The position numbers and the translations under genes were made by a program. A stretch of 64,000 bases of DNA from Trichocoleus sp. (GTDB taxonomy: Bacteria; Cyanobacteriota; Cyanobacteriia; Elainellales; Elainellaceae): the NCBI GenBank assembly GCA_036702865.1, contig DATNQD010000054.1, forward strand, positions 1-64,000, given 5' to 3'. Below the pieces are notes generated by a model that was given only the letters and a program-made list of their open reading frames with translations, was not told the origin of the DNA and did no database searches. This document shows positions 1 through 9,267 of the stretch, one piece after another (position 1 is the stretch's first letter; each line of letters opens with the position of its first letter).

Positions 1-1112
1 TACAGTTAACCTAAATAAGATGTGAACAAATGGTAGGCTGAGGGCATGCCTCAAATTTACCTCCTCAGCCTATGGAAACGCTCGAACAATTTATTCACAG
101 TAACCCGCCTTCTTTGGAACTCAAACGTGCTCTTGCCGTGCAGATGAGTCAGAGCGGTCACACTTATCGGGAGATTCGTGACATCCTGCAGGTATCGCTT
201 GGCTTCATCACAGCGAGCCATCAACGCTACGAATGCTCGGGTGTGGAGGGACTGCGCTCCAACTATTGGGGCACCCAAGGCTATCTCAATGCCGAGCAGA
301 AGCAAGCCTTGTTCCAGTGGCTCGATAGGCAAGATGCTTGGACACTACAGGAAGTAATTGACCATGTTGAGGATGAGTATGGGGTGGTTTACCAATCGCT
401 CCAGAGCTACTATGCTCTGCTCAAAGACGCTGGTTTCAGTTGGAAGAAGGCGCAACCCGCCCACCCCGACAAAGATGAAACTCTAATCCAGGAAAAAAAA
501 GAGAACTTGAAGCGCTACTGGCAACGCATCAATCTGAGATTGCTAGGGGACAGTTGAGAGTTTTATTTCTCGATGAATGCCACTTGTTGTGGGGGGATAT
601 CAGTGGCTATGGGTGGAGTCGGCGCCAGCAACGGGTGGATGTGGAAATCAAGTCTACCAAGCAACGGCAGACCTACTATGGGGCACTGGATTATCTCACC
701 AAGCAGTTTGTGGTCAAAGAGTACAGCGCAGGCAACGAAGACAATACGGTTGCCTTCTTGCAGTATCTCCAGTCTTTGTACCCTAAGGACACGCGCTTGG
801 TCATTGTTTGGGATGGGGTGAGCTACCATCGTTCAAAGGTCATGCAGGAATTTCTGGGGCAGACCAATCGAGGCTTATCGGCTGAGGCGTGGAAGATTAC
901 TTGTATTCGTTTAGCTCCCAATGCACCTGAGCAGAATCCAGTTGAGGATGTTTGGTTGCAAGCGAAGCAGTTTATTCGCAAGTATGCCCGACTGTGTAAA
1001 AGATTTGGGTCAGTTAAGTTTCTGTTTCAATTAGTCACGCATTGTCAAACCTTTGCTTTTGCCAAAGCGTTTATGTACGGCTATTGTTCATCTCCTATTT
1101 AGGATAACTGTA
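1..1112 (+). mobile_element. IS630-family insertion sequence, complete
   Basis: A complete element bounded by imperfect terminal inverted repeats. The left end reads TACAGTTAACCTAAATAAG and the reverse complement of the right end reads TACAGTTATCCTAAATAGG, 17 of 19 matching; similarity continues inward with a small gap. Both ends start with TA, the target IS630 elements duplicate. It carries one transposase gene in two overlapping frames. The window begins exactly at the left end, so the left flank cannot be seen. The right end lies 34 bp before the start codon of a high-light-inducible gene. Intact ends and open frames suggest a recent, possibly still active insertion. Confidence 0.9.
72..1102 (+). 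CDS. IS630-family transposase made by -1 frameshift
   Basis: Cuts and joins the IS ends at TA targets. The first frame (72-557) holds the helix-turn-helix region, with a winged-helix part ending near YALLKDAGFSWKK. The second frame (readable from before 500 to 1102) holds the DDE catalytic core: FLDECH, VIVWDGVSYH and the acidic residue in NAPEQNPVEDVW. A run of eight A at 493-500 contains an A AAA AAA slippery heptamer in the right phase. Slipping back one base there continues as KKRELEALLATHQSEIARG and then QLRVLFLDECH, which is how undivided IS630 transposases read; the unshifted frame ends 57 bases later in unrelated sequence. The fused product is about 343 residues. Alternative: a plain disabling indel, less likely given the canonical slip site. 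Confidence 0.85.
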
Positions 1113-1146
1113 AATCAGATTTAAACCAGCGAGAGGACAAATCATC

Positions 1147-1353
1147 ATGAAGTTTGAAATTGAAAATTCCCTCGAAACTCCGCTTATTGCGCAAGAGTAT
1201 AATGGCGCCGATCGTAATGCTTTTATCTTTGGCTGGAACCCCCAACAAGAACTCTGGAATGGACGTTTAGCAATGCTGGGTTTTGGCGCTTATTTGCTTT
1301 GGGATCTTGCAGGATATAGCGTTGTCCGAGACGTATTGCACCTAGTCCACTAG
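1147..1353 (+). CDS. hli: High light-inducible protein (Hlip/SCP)
   Basis: A 68-residue one-helix member of the chlorophyll a/b-binding superfamily, expected in the thylakoid membrane where it binds chlorophyll and carotenoid, protecting photosystem II and chlorophyll synthesis under light stress. The diagnostic motif ELWNGRLAMLGF sits at about residues 37-48 and starts the single transmembrane helix; E and N/R in this motif are the pigment-binding and salt-bridge residues. A short N-terminal arm precedes it. A GAGAGG ribosome site lies at 1131-1136. The gene starts 34 bp after the right end of the IS630 element, so its native promoter has probably been displaced. Confidence 0.9.
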   Translation: MKFEIENSLETPLIAQEYNGADRNAFIFGWNPQQELWNGRLAMLGFGAYLLWDLAGYSVVRDVLHLVH

Positions 1354-1574
1354 CTTTCTTCCACACTCGCGGTTAATGCCTCAATTCTTTGAAACGAATT
1401 TGAAATGAATTTGCAACGAAGAATTTGTTGAAGCATTAGAAGCAGTCTGCATTCGCCCCATTCATCTCTCGTTCAGCTAGGGCTTTAGCGAAAGTAGAAT
1501 TCTTTGCATAATCGAGAATGGTGGGGCGAGTTGCATGAGACAGGTGGTTAATCCAAGCCTTTTTTATGCCTGCT

Positions 1575-2900
1575 TTAAAGCAAAACGGCGGCTCGTTCAG
1601 CCAGGTGAGAGCGTTCTCCTTTTGTTAAAGTAATGTGAGCGGCAAGAGGATCATGCTTGAATCGCTCAACGACATAAGTTAACCCATTGCTGGCAGCATC
1701 AACGTAAGGATTGTCAATTTGATCAACGTCACCCGTCAGGATAATTTTTGTTCCTTCTCCAGCTCGCGTTAGGATTGTTTTTACTTCATGTGGAGTCAGG
1801 TTTTGTGCCTCGTCCACAATCAAAAACTGTTTAGGCATACTGCGCCCCCGGATGTAAGTCAGCGGCTCAATTTGCAAAATGCCTTGCCCCAACAGTTCCT
1901 CATGTCCGCGCCGCCAGTGTCCTGGTTTTCCGGTTGAGTCTTGTGTACCAAAAATTAAATCAAAATTGTCATAGAGTGGTTGCATCCAGGGCGTTAGTTT
2001 TTCGGCTATTTCTCCCGGTAAGTAGCCTAAATCCCGCCCCATCGGGACGATCGGTCGAGAGATCAGCAAACGACTGTAGACGCGTTCATCCGCAACCTTG
2101 TGAAGCCCAGCCGCGATCGCCAGCAAAGTTTTTCCGGTGCCTGCCTTACCCACCAGTGTCACCAGGGGAATTGAGTCACGCAAGAGTAGCTCAAAGGCAA
2201 ATTTTTGTTCACGATTGCGGGCACGAATGTTAGAAATACCAGCAGGCGGTAATTTGTTGAGCGAAGTGGCTTGTTTCCCAGTTGCATCGACGATCGCCAG
2301 TGCGGTATGTGAAGGATTTGTCGCGTCTACCAGCGTCACTGCGAGATTTGGGAAGTATTCCTGCGGCAGAGCGATCGAACCCTGCTGATAAAACTGGTTG
2401 ATTATGTCTGCATCAAGCAACACTTCAGCCATGCCCTGATAAAGTCCTTCCACGTTCACTTTATCGGTTTCGTAGTCTTCTGCAATCAGATCAAGCGTAT
2501 CTGCTTTGATGCGTAGATTCGTATCCTTACTCACCATCACAACCGGGCACTGACATTGCTGCTTCAGTTCCAACGCAACTGCCAGGATTGCATTATCCCC
2601 CTGGTCGCCTTCTAGCTCGGCAGGCAGTTCTGCAAGCGTTTGTCGATGGCAAAGCGCGACTCGTAATGTACCACCGTTATCAAGCGCAATGCCTTCAGTC
2701 AAATGTCCCCGCTTCCGGAGATCGTCAAGATTACGTGAGACTTGCCGCGCATTACGACCTGTGACTTCGGGCTGTTTTTTGAAGCGATCGAGTTCCTCAA
2801 TAACCGTAATGGGGAGCACAACCTCATTTTCCTTGAATCGCACAATGGCATTGGGGTCATGCAGCAACACATTGGTATCGAGAACAAAAATTTTCTTCAT
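1575..2900 (-). CDS. PIN domain plus PhoH-like ATPase
   Basis: 441 residues. The N-terminal PIN nuclease-like domain (residues 1 to about 150) starts FVLDTNVLLHD and has further acidic residues (VVMVSKDTNLR). The C-terminal PhoH domain (about 235-441) has a Walker A motif LVGKAGTGKT and Walker B FLIVDEAQN, followed by ILTGDVDQID. This architecture is the PhoH2/YlaK type, linked in other bacteria to RNA cleavage and unwinding. Full length for the family. It is transcribed alone; no antitoxin-like partner (PhoAT) is seen immediately upstream. Start chosen at ATG 2900 because the PIN motif begins within six residues. Confidence 0.9.
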   Translation of the reverse strand: MKKIFVLDTNVLLHDPNAIVRFKENEVVLPITVIEELDRFKKQPEVTGRNARQVSRNLDDLRKRGHLTEGIALDNGGTLRVALCHRQTLAELPAELEGDQGDNAILAVALELKQQCQCPVVMVSKDTNLRIKADTLDLIAEDYETDKVNVEGLYQGMAEVLLDADIINQFYQQGSIALPQEYFPNLAVTLVDATNPSHTALAIVDATGKQATSLNKLPPAGISNIRARNREQKFAFELLLRDSIPLVTLVGKAGTGKTLLAIAAGLHKVADERVYSRLLISRPIVPMGRDLGYLPGEIAEKLTPWMQPLYDNFDLIFGTQDSTGKPGHWRRGHEELLGQGILQIEPLTYIRGRSMPKQFLIVDEAQNLTPHEVKTILTRAGEGTKIILTGDVDQIDNPYVDAASNGLTYVVERFKHDPLAAHITLTKGERSHLAERAAVLL

Positions 2901-3283
2901 GTTGGAGGGTGCGAAGGGAGCAGTCTGCTAGTCGAATCGTTGGGATCGTGTGAACGCCAAACGACAGCTCGTTCAGGAACTCGTTGGAGCAGTGTAGCAT
3001 CGCTGTTAAGAGGATAAAACAGTGACGCCCAAACGTCTCCTAGCATGCTTCCCTATTGTCCGTTGCAGCGGAGAGACAAAGCTGTTTTAGTAAATAAGTT
3101 GTTACATCCTTGAAGAACGGCAGAGGACGGGTTTCAGGAGAAAAGCCCTCTCAGCGACTACAAATTTGGGGGAGGAAGATATTGTGTCCGGCTGCAGAAT
3201 GCCCTATTGTGTTAAGAGAAATGAATCATTAAGAAAATATAAATAAAGTTTATTTCCACCCTCTGACGCTAGAAGACGTTGTT
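2901..3283. other. Intergenic region between divergent genes
   Basis: 383 bp between the PhoH-like gene and the next rightward gene. The last 60 bp before the latter are AT-rich and likely hold its promoter. A GTG at 3184 preceded by GGGGGAGGAAG opens a 20-codon frame, which is too short to call. I see no RNA gene or repeat. Confidence 0.5.
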
Positions 3284-3742
3284 ATGGACTTTTACTTGCC
3301 TCAAACCTGGAAAGAACTTGAACAGATTGTAAACAATGGCATCCTCGAAACATTACCCGTTGAATACAAGCGCAGTCCATCTCTGGGACAAGTTTATGAG
3401 CGCGATCGTCAAACCATTTCTAAAGAGCAAGCCCTCCAGAGCATTTACGCTGAAATTGATGCAGCCCGCGTTGTGTTGCCAAGTGGCAAAGAGGTTGCCC
3501 TGACATACAACAAGTATCCTTATGATCTTTTACTCCAAAACTTGCCCGGTGTGAACCATGTGCTGCTCTGGTTTAAAGGCTCTCTCTCGGTAGAGCAAGC
3601 AAAAACCTATTTGCACTCGATCGGCAAAGTGGGTTGCCTCTACGAAAATCCAGTGGCGCTAAAGTCTATTCCTGAGGTCAATCACTACCAAGTATTTTTG
3701 CTTGACAACGTCAAATCTTTTGCGCGATCGGAAGCTGCCTGA
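3284..3742 (+). CDS. Conserved protein, possibly DUF3605-like
   Basis: 152 residues, soluble, no signal peptide. It starts with TWKELEQIV and has a conserved-looking centre KYPYDLL followed by GVNHVLLWFKG. This pattern (N-terminal Trp motif, a PY motif, then a hydrophobic H-x-LLW strand) resembles DUF3605 proteins, a family of unknown function; the link is from memory and moderate. The C-terminal part has a cysteine in VGCLYENPV. The DUF362 gene follows 26 bp downstream in the same direction, so the two may be co-transcribed. Confidence 0.6.
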   Translation: MDFYLPQTWKELEQIVNNGILETLPVEYKRSPSLGQVYERDRQTISKEQALQSIYAEIDAARVVLPSGKEVALTYNKYPYDLLLQNLPGVNHVLLWFKGSLSVEQAKTYLHSIGKVGCLYENPVALKSIPEVNHYQVFLLDNVKSFARSEAA

Positions 3743-3768
3743 GGGCTGCTACGGCAACCTTATCATTT

Positions 3769-4569
3769 ATGCCTGTTGAAGCCCTTAAAGCCTCAGTCTC
3801 TGTTGTTGACACTGCACAGTTTATTTATCAGCCACCCGCTACCGCTCAAAATGCCCGACGCATCTTAGTAAAGCCTAACTTGGGTTATCCGGCTGCATCG
3901 CCTGTTACAGTCAGTATGGCTGTGCTGGGAAAAGTTCTACAAGGATTGCGGCAAGCCAGCCCTAACGCAGAAATTTTGATTATTGAAGGGGTTTGTTCGC
4001 CTGTATCCCTTGCTGAAATTGTCAGCCGTCACGGGCTTTATGCCCTGCTTGATGAAGGAATGCATGTGTTAGATGCAGACACCTTACCGCTACAGCCCTA
4101 CCCCAACCGATCGCCCCATCCGGTACGATTTCAAGCGATGGGTGCTCCGGCTCTACTTGCAGCAGTCGATTGTCGCATTAGCGTTGGTGCCTTGAAACGC
4201 ACCATTCTCAAAGATCAGCCACTCATTTCTGCCTCACTCAAAAACCTCTACGGGCTATTTCCCCGATCGCAGTATAAAGCTCGAAGCCTTCATTCTCGCG
4301 GACAGTTGCATCGCCCTTCTGTGCCGCTGATTTTGCAGGACGTGTATTTTACGATCGGGCATTTGTTTGATGGCGCAGTCGTTGATGCAGACCAAAAGTT
4401 TGTCAGCCCTGATTGGCATCCTGATCGAGGCAAAGCCGTTCTAGTGGGAAAAGTCGTTTTTTGGGAAGATTTGCTGAGCGTCGATCGAACCGCTTGCCAG
4501 ATTGCAGATGAACCAACACCAGATTATGTTGAGGCGATCGAAAAGTTGCGATCGAATTGCTCAGACTAA
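3769..4569 (+). CDS. DUF362 domain-containing protein
   Basis: 266 residues matching the DUF362 fold: RRILVKPNLGYPAASP near residues 30-45, an Asp/Glu-rich middle (ILIIEGV), and ISVGALKRTILKDQP followed by SLKNLYGLFP, where family members carry the conserved K-N-x-x-G-x-P/F motif. No ferredoxin cysteine clusters are visible, unlike the longer DUF362-ferredoxin fusions. Function is unknown. It lies 26 bp after the preceding conserved gene and ends before the region with a possible small membrane ORF on the other strand. Confidence 0.75.
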   Translation: MPVEALKASVSVVDTAQFIYQPPATAQNARRILVKPNLGYPAASPVTVSMAVLGKVLQGLRQASPNAEILIIEGVCSPVSLAEIVSRHGLYALLDEGMHVLDADTLPLQPYPNRSPHPVRFQAMGAPALLAAVDCRISVGALKRTILKDQPLISASLKNLYGLFPRSQYKARSLHSRGQLHRPSVPLILQDVYFTIGHLFDGAVVDADQKFVSPDWHPDRGKAVLVGKVVFWEDLLSVDRTACQIADEPTPDYVEAIEKLRSNCSD

Positions 4570-4605
4570 ATCTAATTCAGCCTAAATTAGCAGGGCTTTA
4601 GCAAA

Positions 4606-4683
4606 CTACATCAAAACGTTTGCCAGAACCCAAATTAGCATCAGCGACGAGAACGCGCCTAACCAAAGTTTCCATAAACTCAT
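4606..4683 (-). CDS. Possible 25-residue single-helix membrane peptide
   Basis: An open frame of 25 codons starting MSLWKLWLGAFSSLMLIWVL. Almost the whole peptide could form one transmembrane helix with Lys near the N-terminus. The ATG at 4683 is preceded on the same strand by AGGAGG with a 7-base spacer, one of the best ribosome sites in the window. It resembles in size and build the small membrane subunits of photosynthetic complexes (PetL, PetN, PsaM class) but I cannot match it to any of them. It lies alone between DUF362 and the SDR gene. Support is the ribosome site and composition only. Confidence 0.45.
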   Translation of the reverse strand: MSLWKLWLGAFSSLMLIWVLANVLM

Positions 4684-4876
4684 TGCGTTGCCTCCTGTTT
4701 TCACATCTGAAGAAAAAGTGACAGTTCAGACATTAGATTAGACATTAAATTGAATATCTAGTTTGTTCCTTTAGTCTAGCGAGCAATTCTTTCTGCTGCC
4801 TACTGCGAGTGATGTATTTTGCTGTAATTATTTCGTTCTTTTGAGTGAGAATAATTTATTGAAAAAGCGTCGAAAT

Positions 4877-5641
4877 TTATACATAAATCATCTTCCGCAG
4901 CATTCCGCCATCAACAATAAATTCTGTCCCTGTAATAAATCCTGCTTCATCCGATGCAAGATACAGCGCCATGCTAGCAATATCTTCGGGTTTTCCCACT
5001 CGTCCGACAAGATGCTGTTGATGATCTGCTTCGGTCAAGTGCGGCGACTTGCGATCGGCTTGTTTTTTCCACTCGCTGACTTCAATCCAACCCGGACTGA
5101 TACAGTTCACCCGAATCGTTGGACCCAGACTATTTGCCAGCGCATGAGTGAGGGCAACAACCCCTCCTTTTGAAGCAGAATAGGCTTCTGTATTCGGCTC
5201 AGACATCGTTGCTCTCACGGAGGCAAGGTTGATGATGACACCCCCCTGCGATCGAAGCGGAGGCACGGCATGTTTGGTGCAGAGAAACAGCCCCGTTAGA
5301 TTTGTGCGAATGATTCGATTCCAGTCCTCCAAACTCATTTCCTCAATCGGTGGATTTTCTGGATTGGCAATTGCTGCATTGTTAACCAGGATATCCAGTC
5401 GTCCAAACTGAGCGATCGTTTCTCTCACCATTTGCTGCACAGAGGCTTCATTGGCAACATCTGTTTGCACAAAGCGCACTGTGCCTAGATCTTTATATTC
5501 TGCGATCGTTTCCGCTCCCGCCTCAGCATCCACTTCTGCCACCATCACCCGCAGTTTGGCTTCTAGAAAGCGCCGCACGATCGCTTTGCCAATGCCCTGT
5601 CCACCCCCTGTCACAATTGCCACTTTGTTCGTGAAACTCAT
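4877..5641 (-). CDS. Short-chain dehydrogenase/reductase
   Basis: 254 residues, classical SDR with Rossmann fold. NAD(P) motif TGGGQGIG at residues 11-18, NNAA near 87, and the catalytic Ser-Tyr-Lys set with NLASVRATMS and YSASK. The C-terminal SPGWIEVSEW and FIVDGG motifs are typical of the glucose-dehydrogenase/FabG-like branch. Asp/Glu at the end of the second strand (VAEVDAE) suggests NAD preference. Substrate cannot be told. Divergent from ribokinase, 100 bp away, which might point to a sugar substrate, but this is inference. Confidence 0.88.
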   Translation of the reverse strand: MSFTNKVAIVTGGGQGIGKAIVRRFLEAKLRVMVAEVDAEAGAETIAEYKDLGTVRFVQTDVANEASVQQMVRETIAQFGRLDILVNNAAIANPENPPIEEMSLEDWNRIIRTNLTGLFLCTKHAVPPLRSQGGVIINLASVRATMSEPNTEAYSASKGGVVALTHALANSLGPTIRVNCISPGWIEVSEWKKQADRKSPHLTEADHQQHLVGRVGKPEDIASMALYLASDEAGFITGTEFIVDGGMLRKMIYV

Positions 5642-5743
5642 CAGATTTTCAATAAATCGTTAATATCAAAAAGACATATCAGAGCGATTCAGCGATCGTT
5701 CTACTGAAACTGTAGCGATTCCAGCCTTCATTCATATCAACCC

Positions 5744-6676
5744 ATGAGCGTAATTGTATTTGGCAGCCTCAATATGGATCTGGTTGCCCGGACTCCTAAA
5801 TTGCCGCGACCTGGAGAGACTTTACTTGGACATTCTTTTGCAACGGTTCCCGGTGGCAAGGGCGCGAATCAAGCGGTTGCTGTCGCTCGGTTAGGCATCC
5901 CCACAGAGTTTGTGGGACGAGTAGGGGATGATGCCTTTGGAAAAACCTTAGTACGGGGGCTGCAAACCGATCGCGTTCGATGTGGTCATATTCAGGTGGA
6001 TGCCTCAACTCACTCTGGCATTGCCATGATTGCAGTTGATGATGCCAGCGAAAACAACATTATTGTCATTCCTGGCGCAAATAGCAAAGTGGACGAAACC
6101 GATGTCGAACATCTGCGATCGATTCTGCCTCAGGCTAAGGTGCTGCTGCTCCAGCTGGAAATTCCGCTCCCGATCGTGCTCTCTGCGGCGAAAGCGGCAA
6201 AGCAGGCGGGCGTGATGGTCATCCTTGATCCAGCTCCAGCGCGATCGGACTTACCCGCAGAGCTTTATCCCCTGGTTGATATCATTACCCCAAATCAGGT
6301 TGAAGCAAGCCAACTGGTCGGATGGGCGATCGATGATGAAGCATCTGTAATCCAAGCCGCAAAAGCCTTACAGCAGCGAGGCGTACCAACTGTGATCATC
6401 AAGCGAGGGAAAGAAGGCGCGATTGCTCTTACTCCCACTGATACCCTAAAAATTCCAGCCTTCCCGGTCAAAGCAGTGGATACAGTCGCAGCCGGAGATG
6501 CCTTTAATGGTGGGCTTGCTGCAAGTTTGGCAGAAGGGTTGTCTTTTCAAGATGCAGCCATTTTGGCATCCGCAGTCGCGGCTCTTTCGGTCAGCCAATC
6601 GGGAGCGCAAGCTTCTTTACCGACTCGCGAGGCTCTCAATGCCTTTCTTCAGGAATTGTCCTTGCAGGAAAAGTGA
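5744..6676 (+). CDS. rbsK: Ribokinase (PfkB family)
   Basis: 310 residues. Phosphorylates D-ribose at O5 using ATP for entry into the pentose phosphate pathway. It has the two PfkB signatures: GGKGANQAVAVARLG near residue 37 and DTVAAGDAFNGGLA near residue 246, the second containing the catalytic Asp in GD. The N-terminal FGSLNMDLV and the monovalent-cation region near residue 280-290 fit ribokinase rather than fructokinase. No ribose transporter adjoins it, although a nucleoside transporter lies 13 kb away and would supply ribose. It converges with the MFS gene, three bases between stop codons. Confidence 0.88.
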   Translation: MSVIVFGSLNMDLVARTPKLPRPGETLLGHSFATVPGGKGANQAVAVARLGIPTEFVGRVGDDAFGKTLVRGLQTDRVRCGHIQVDASTHSGIAMIAVDDASENNIIVIPGANSKVDETDVEHLRSILPQAKVLLLQLEIPLPIVLSAAKAAKQAGVMVILDPAPARSDLPAELYPLVDIITPNQVEASQLVGWAIDDEASVIQAAKALQQRGVPTVIIKRGKEGAIALTPTDTLKIPAFPVKAVDTVAAGDAFNGGLAASLAEGLSFQDAAILASAVAALSVSQSGAQASLPTREALNAFLQELSLQEK

Positions 6677-6679
6677 GGC

Positions 6680-7864
6680 TCAGCCCTTATTCAATTGGAA
6701 TTGGGGATTTTTGAGCCAGGAAGCCACGACCAGTACCAAAAGCATCATGGGTATCCCGGCAAGATTCACAGCATGCCATCCGAGCTGTTCAAACACTGCC
6801 CCAGAAAGCAGCGTAGCCAGAGCAACAAAGCCAAACATGAGAAAATCATGGGCTGCCTGGGTTTTCGCTTTTTCAGTCGGTTGGTAGGCTTGAGTCAGGA
6901 GCGTCGTGGAACCAATAAAGAGAAAGTTCCAGCCAATTCCTAAGAATAATAAGGCGATCGAGAAGCTGAGGAGATTGTCGTTGGTCAGGTTCAGCACAAT
7001 GCAGGCTAAACATAGTCCTGCGCCAGTCCGAATAATGTTTAACACACCAAATCGAGCAATCAAACCTCCAGTAAAAAATGAAGGCGCAAACATGCCTAGA
7101 ACGTGCCACTGCATCACATGAGCCGCTTCATGGAACGGATGAGCCGCCGCGACAATCGCTAGTGGAGTTGCAGTCATGACCAGAGCCATAACGCCATAGC
7201 CCAACATACTGCCCAACACAGCAACCAGAAAGATGGGCTGACGCATCACAACGGTGAGCGATCGTCCTTTATCCTGCTGTTCGATTTGAGCGGGTCGAGG
7301 CAGATTGATCCCGGTCAGCAAGCCCAATGAACAGATCTGGAGGATCACAATCGTTGCCAGCGATCCGGCAAACACACCAGACTGCAGCCAATCTTTCGAC
7401 CAGGTAGCAAGCTGTGGTCCAGCAATCGCGGCAATCACGCCTCCAGCGATGACTAAAGAAATTGCTTGCGATCGGCGGGCTTCGGAGGTTGCTTCTGCTG
7501 CGGCAAATCGGTAAAACCCGACAAAGCTATTGAACCAGCCAAACACAATCGCGGCGATGCAGAACAAGACAAACTGACGGGTGACGATCGCTTGAATTGC
7601 CAGCCCAGTCGCCAAAATACCAATGATCACCCCTAACATAAAGCCTGGTCGTCGCCCTACCCGCTGCATCAACAGCGAAGCCGGAATCGTTCCGGTCATT
7701 GTGGCGATCTGCATTAAAGCAAGAGGCATTGTTGCCAGAGCTTCATTACTGGCGAGCGATTGTCCAATCAGAGCTGCCGTGATGAACCAGATGATGTTTC
7801 CAGTCATTGCTAGCGCTTGACAGGACGCCAGCAGCAAGACCGTCCGGGGAAGGGATTTGAGCAT
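6680..7864 (-). CDS. MFS transporter
   Basis: About 394 residues with twelve predicted hydrophobic segments. The MFS loop signature between helices 2 and 3 is LLMQRVGRRPG, and GRR/GFMLG follow. The overall pattern is that of proton-linked exporters of unknown substrate. I chose ATG 7864 (MLKSLPRTVLLLASCQA); the longer frame to 7963 adds a polar segment rich in spacer-like sequence that does not look like family N-termini. Upstream spacer 7865-8031 holds the GGGACAGGGAGTAG-like low-complexity sequence seen in other spacers here. Confidence 0.8.
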   Translation of the reverse strand: MLKSLPRTVLLLASCQALAMTGNIIWFITAALIGQSLASNEALATMPLALMQIATMTGTIPASLLMQRVGRRPGFMLGVIIGILATGLAIQAIVTRQFVLFCIAAIVFGWFNSFVGFYRFAAAEATSEARRSQAISLVIAGGVIAAIAGPQLATWSKDWLQSGVFAGSLATIVILQICSLGLLTGINLPRPAQIEQQDKGRSLTVVMRQPIFLVAVLGSMLGYGVMALVMTATPLAIVAAAHPFHEAAHVMQWHVLGMFAPSFFTGGLIARFGVLNIIRTGAGLCLACIVLNLTNDNLLSFSIALLFLGIGWNFLFIGSTTLLTQAYQPTEKAKTQAAHDFLMFGFVALATLLSGAVFEQLGWHAVNLAGIPMMLLVLVVASWLKNPQFQLNKG

Positions 7865-8031
7865 GGTAGAGCAGGTGGCAGGGGACAGGGAGTAGAATGC
7901 CTGATTAATTTGGGTTTTGCTCGATCGTTCTATCCAGTTTTTTAGAACAGCGATTGAGCGCAAGACAGAACAAATAGCATAGCATTACCCCCCAATTCAG
8001 CCTCGCTGACCCCTAACCCCTAATTCCTGCC

Positions 8032-9267
8032 TTATGCCTTAAACTTCTCTATGATTCGGCGCATTGCTTCCTCGACATTCTCACGGCTGTTAAATGCAGA
8101 AATGCGGAAGTAGCCTTCTCCTGCTGCTCCAAAGCCCGAACCTGGCGTTCCAACGACATTACAGCTATTCAGCAGCTTATCGAAGAAATCCCAGCTAGAC
8201 AAACCGTTGGGCGTTTGCACCCAAACATAAGGCGCATTGACACCACCATAGACCGCTAAGCCTGCCTCGCTCAACTTTTCGCGAATAATGCGGGCATTCT
8301 CCATGTAGAAGCTAATCAGAGCTTTCGTTTGTGCCTGTCCTGCTTCTGAGTAAACGGCTTCTGCGCCACGCTGCACAATGTAGGACACACCGTTGAACTT
8401 GGTGGACTGCCGCCGATTCCACAGTTTCCAGAGTTCCACATCAGAGCCATCTGCTGCCTTTGCTTTCAGCGATTTGGGCACAACGGTCAAAGCACAGCGA
8501 GTGCCAGTAAATCCAGCATTCTTGGAGAAAGAGCGAAATTCGATCGCACAGTCTCGCGCTCCGTCAATTTCATAAATTGAGTGAGGCAGGTTGGAATCGC
8601 TGATGAATGCTTCGTAGGCAGCATCAAAAAAGATAATCGAGCCATTGGCTTTGGCATAATCGACCCAGGCTTGCAGATGTTCTTTTGTCGCAACTGCGCC
8701 AGTTGGGTTATTGGGGAAACAGAGGTAGATCAAATCCACTTTCTCAGTCGGAATCTGCGCTGTGAAATTGTTCTCAGCAGTGATCGGCAGATAAACCAAC
8801 CCACCATACTCGCCCTTTTCGTTCGCATCACCCGTATGCCCTGCCATGACATTGGTATCGACATACACGGGATACACCGGATCAGTCACAGCGATCGTAT
8901 TGTTGTTGCCAAAGATATCGAGAATGTTTCCGGTATCGCACTTTGAGCCATCGGAGATAAAAATCTCGGAGGCGTCAATATCACAGCCTCGCGATTGAAA
9001 ATCCTGTACGGCAATTTTCTCTCGTAACCAGGCATAACCCTGTTCTGGACCGTAGCCCTTAAACTGAGATCGATCGCCCATCTCTTCGACTGCCTGGATC
9101 ATCGCAGTGCGGCAGGCTTCTGGGAGCGGTTCTGTGACATCTCCAATGCCCAGCCGAATGATCTTTGCGTCTGGATTTGCCTCAGCAAACGCATTGACTC
9201 GCCGTGCAATTTCAGGGAACAGATAACCTGCCTTGAGCTTGAGATAGTTGTCGTTAATCGTTGCCAT
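8032..9267 (-). CDS. dapL: LL-diaminopimelate aminotransferase
   Basis: 411 residues, PLP-dependent fold type I. Converts tetrahydrodipicolinate with glutamate to LL-diaminopimelate in one step, feeding lysine and peptidoglycan synthesis; this DapL route is the one used by cyanobacteria and plants. Visible motifs: [15 protein letters not shown] near the N-terminus, [20 protein letters not shown] with the PLP-contacting Asp and Tyr, and [13 protein letters not shown] with the Schiff-base Lys. Full length and ATG start fit the family. Single gene; 120 bp upstream of start is the DUF4278 3' region. Confidence 0.95.
   Translation of the reverse strand: MATINDNYLKLKAGYLFPEIARRVNAFAEANPDAKIIRLGIGDVTEPLPEACRTAMIQAVEEMGDRSQFKGYGPEQGYAWLREKIAVQDFQSRGCDIDASEIFISDGSKCDTGNILDIFGNNNTIAVTDPVYPVYVDTNVMAGHTGDANEKGEYGGLVYLPITAENNFTAQIPTEKVDLIYLCFPNNPTGAVATKEHLQAWVDYAKANGSIIFFDAAYEAFISDSNLPHSIYEIDGARDCAIEFRSFSKNAGFTGTRCALTVVPKSLKAKAADGSDVELWKLWNRRQSTKFNGVSYIVQRGAEAVYSEAGQAQTKALISFYMENARIIREKLSEAGLAVYGGVNAPYVWVQTPNGLSSWDFFDKLLNSCNVVGTPGSGFGAAGEGYFRISAFNSRENVEEAMRRIIEKFKA

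Noticed and set aside
3184-3246. A 20-codon frame after GGGGGAGGAAG
   Set aside because: Good ribosome site but the peptide is too short and polar to judge without conservation data.
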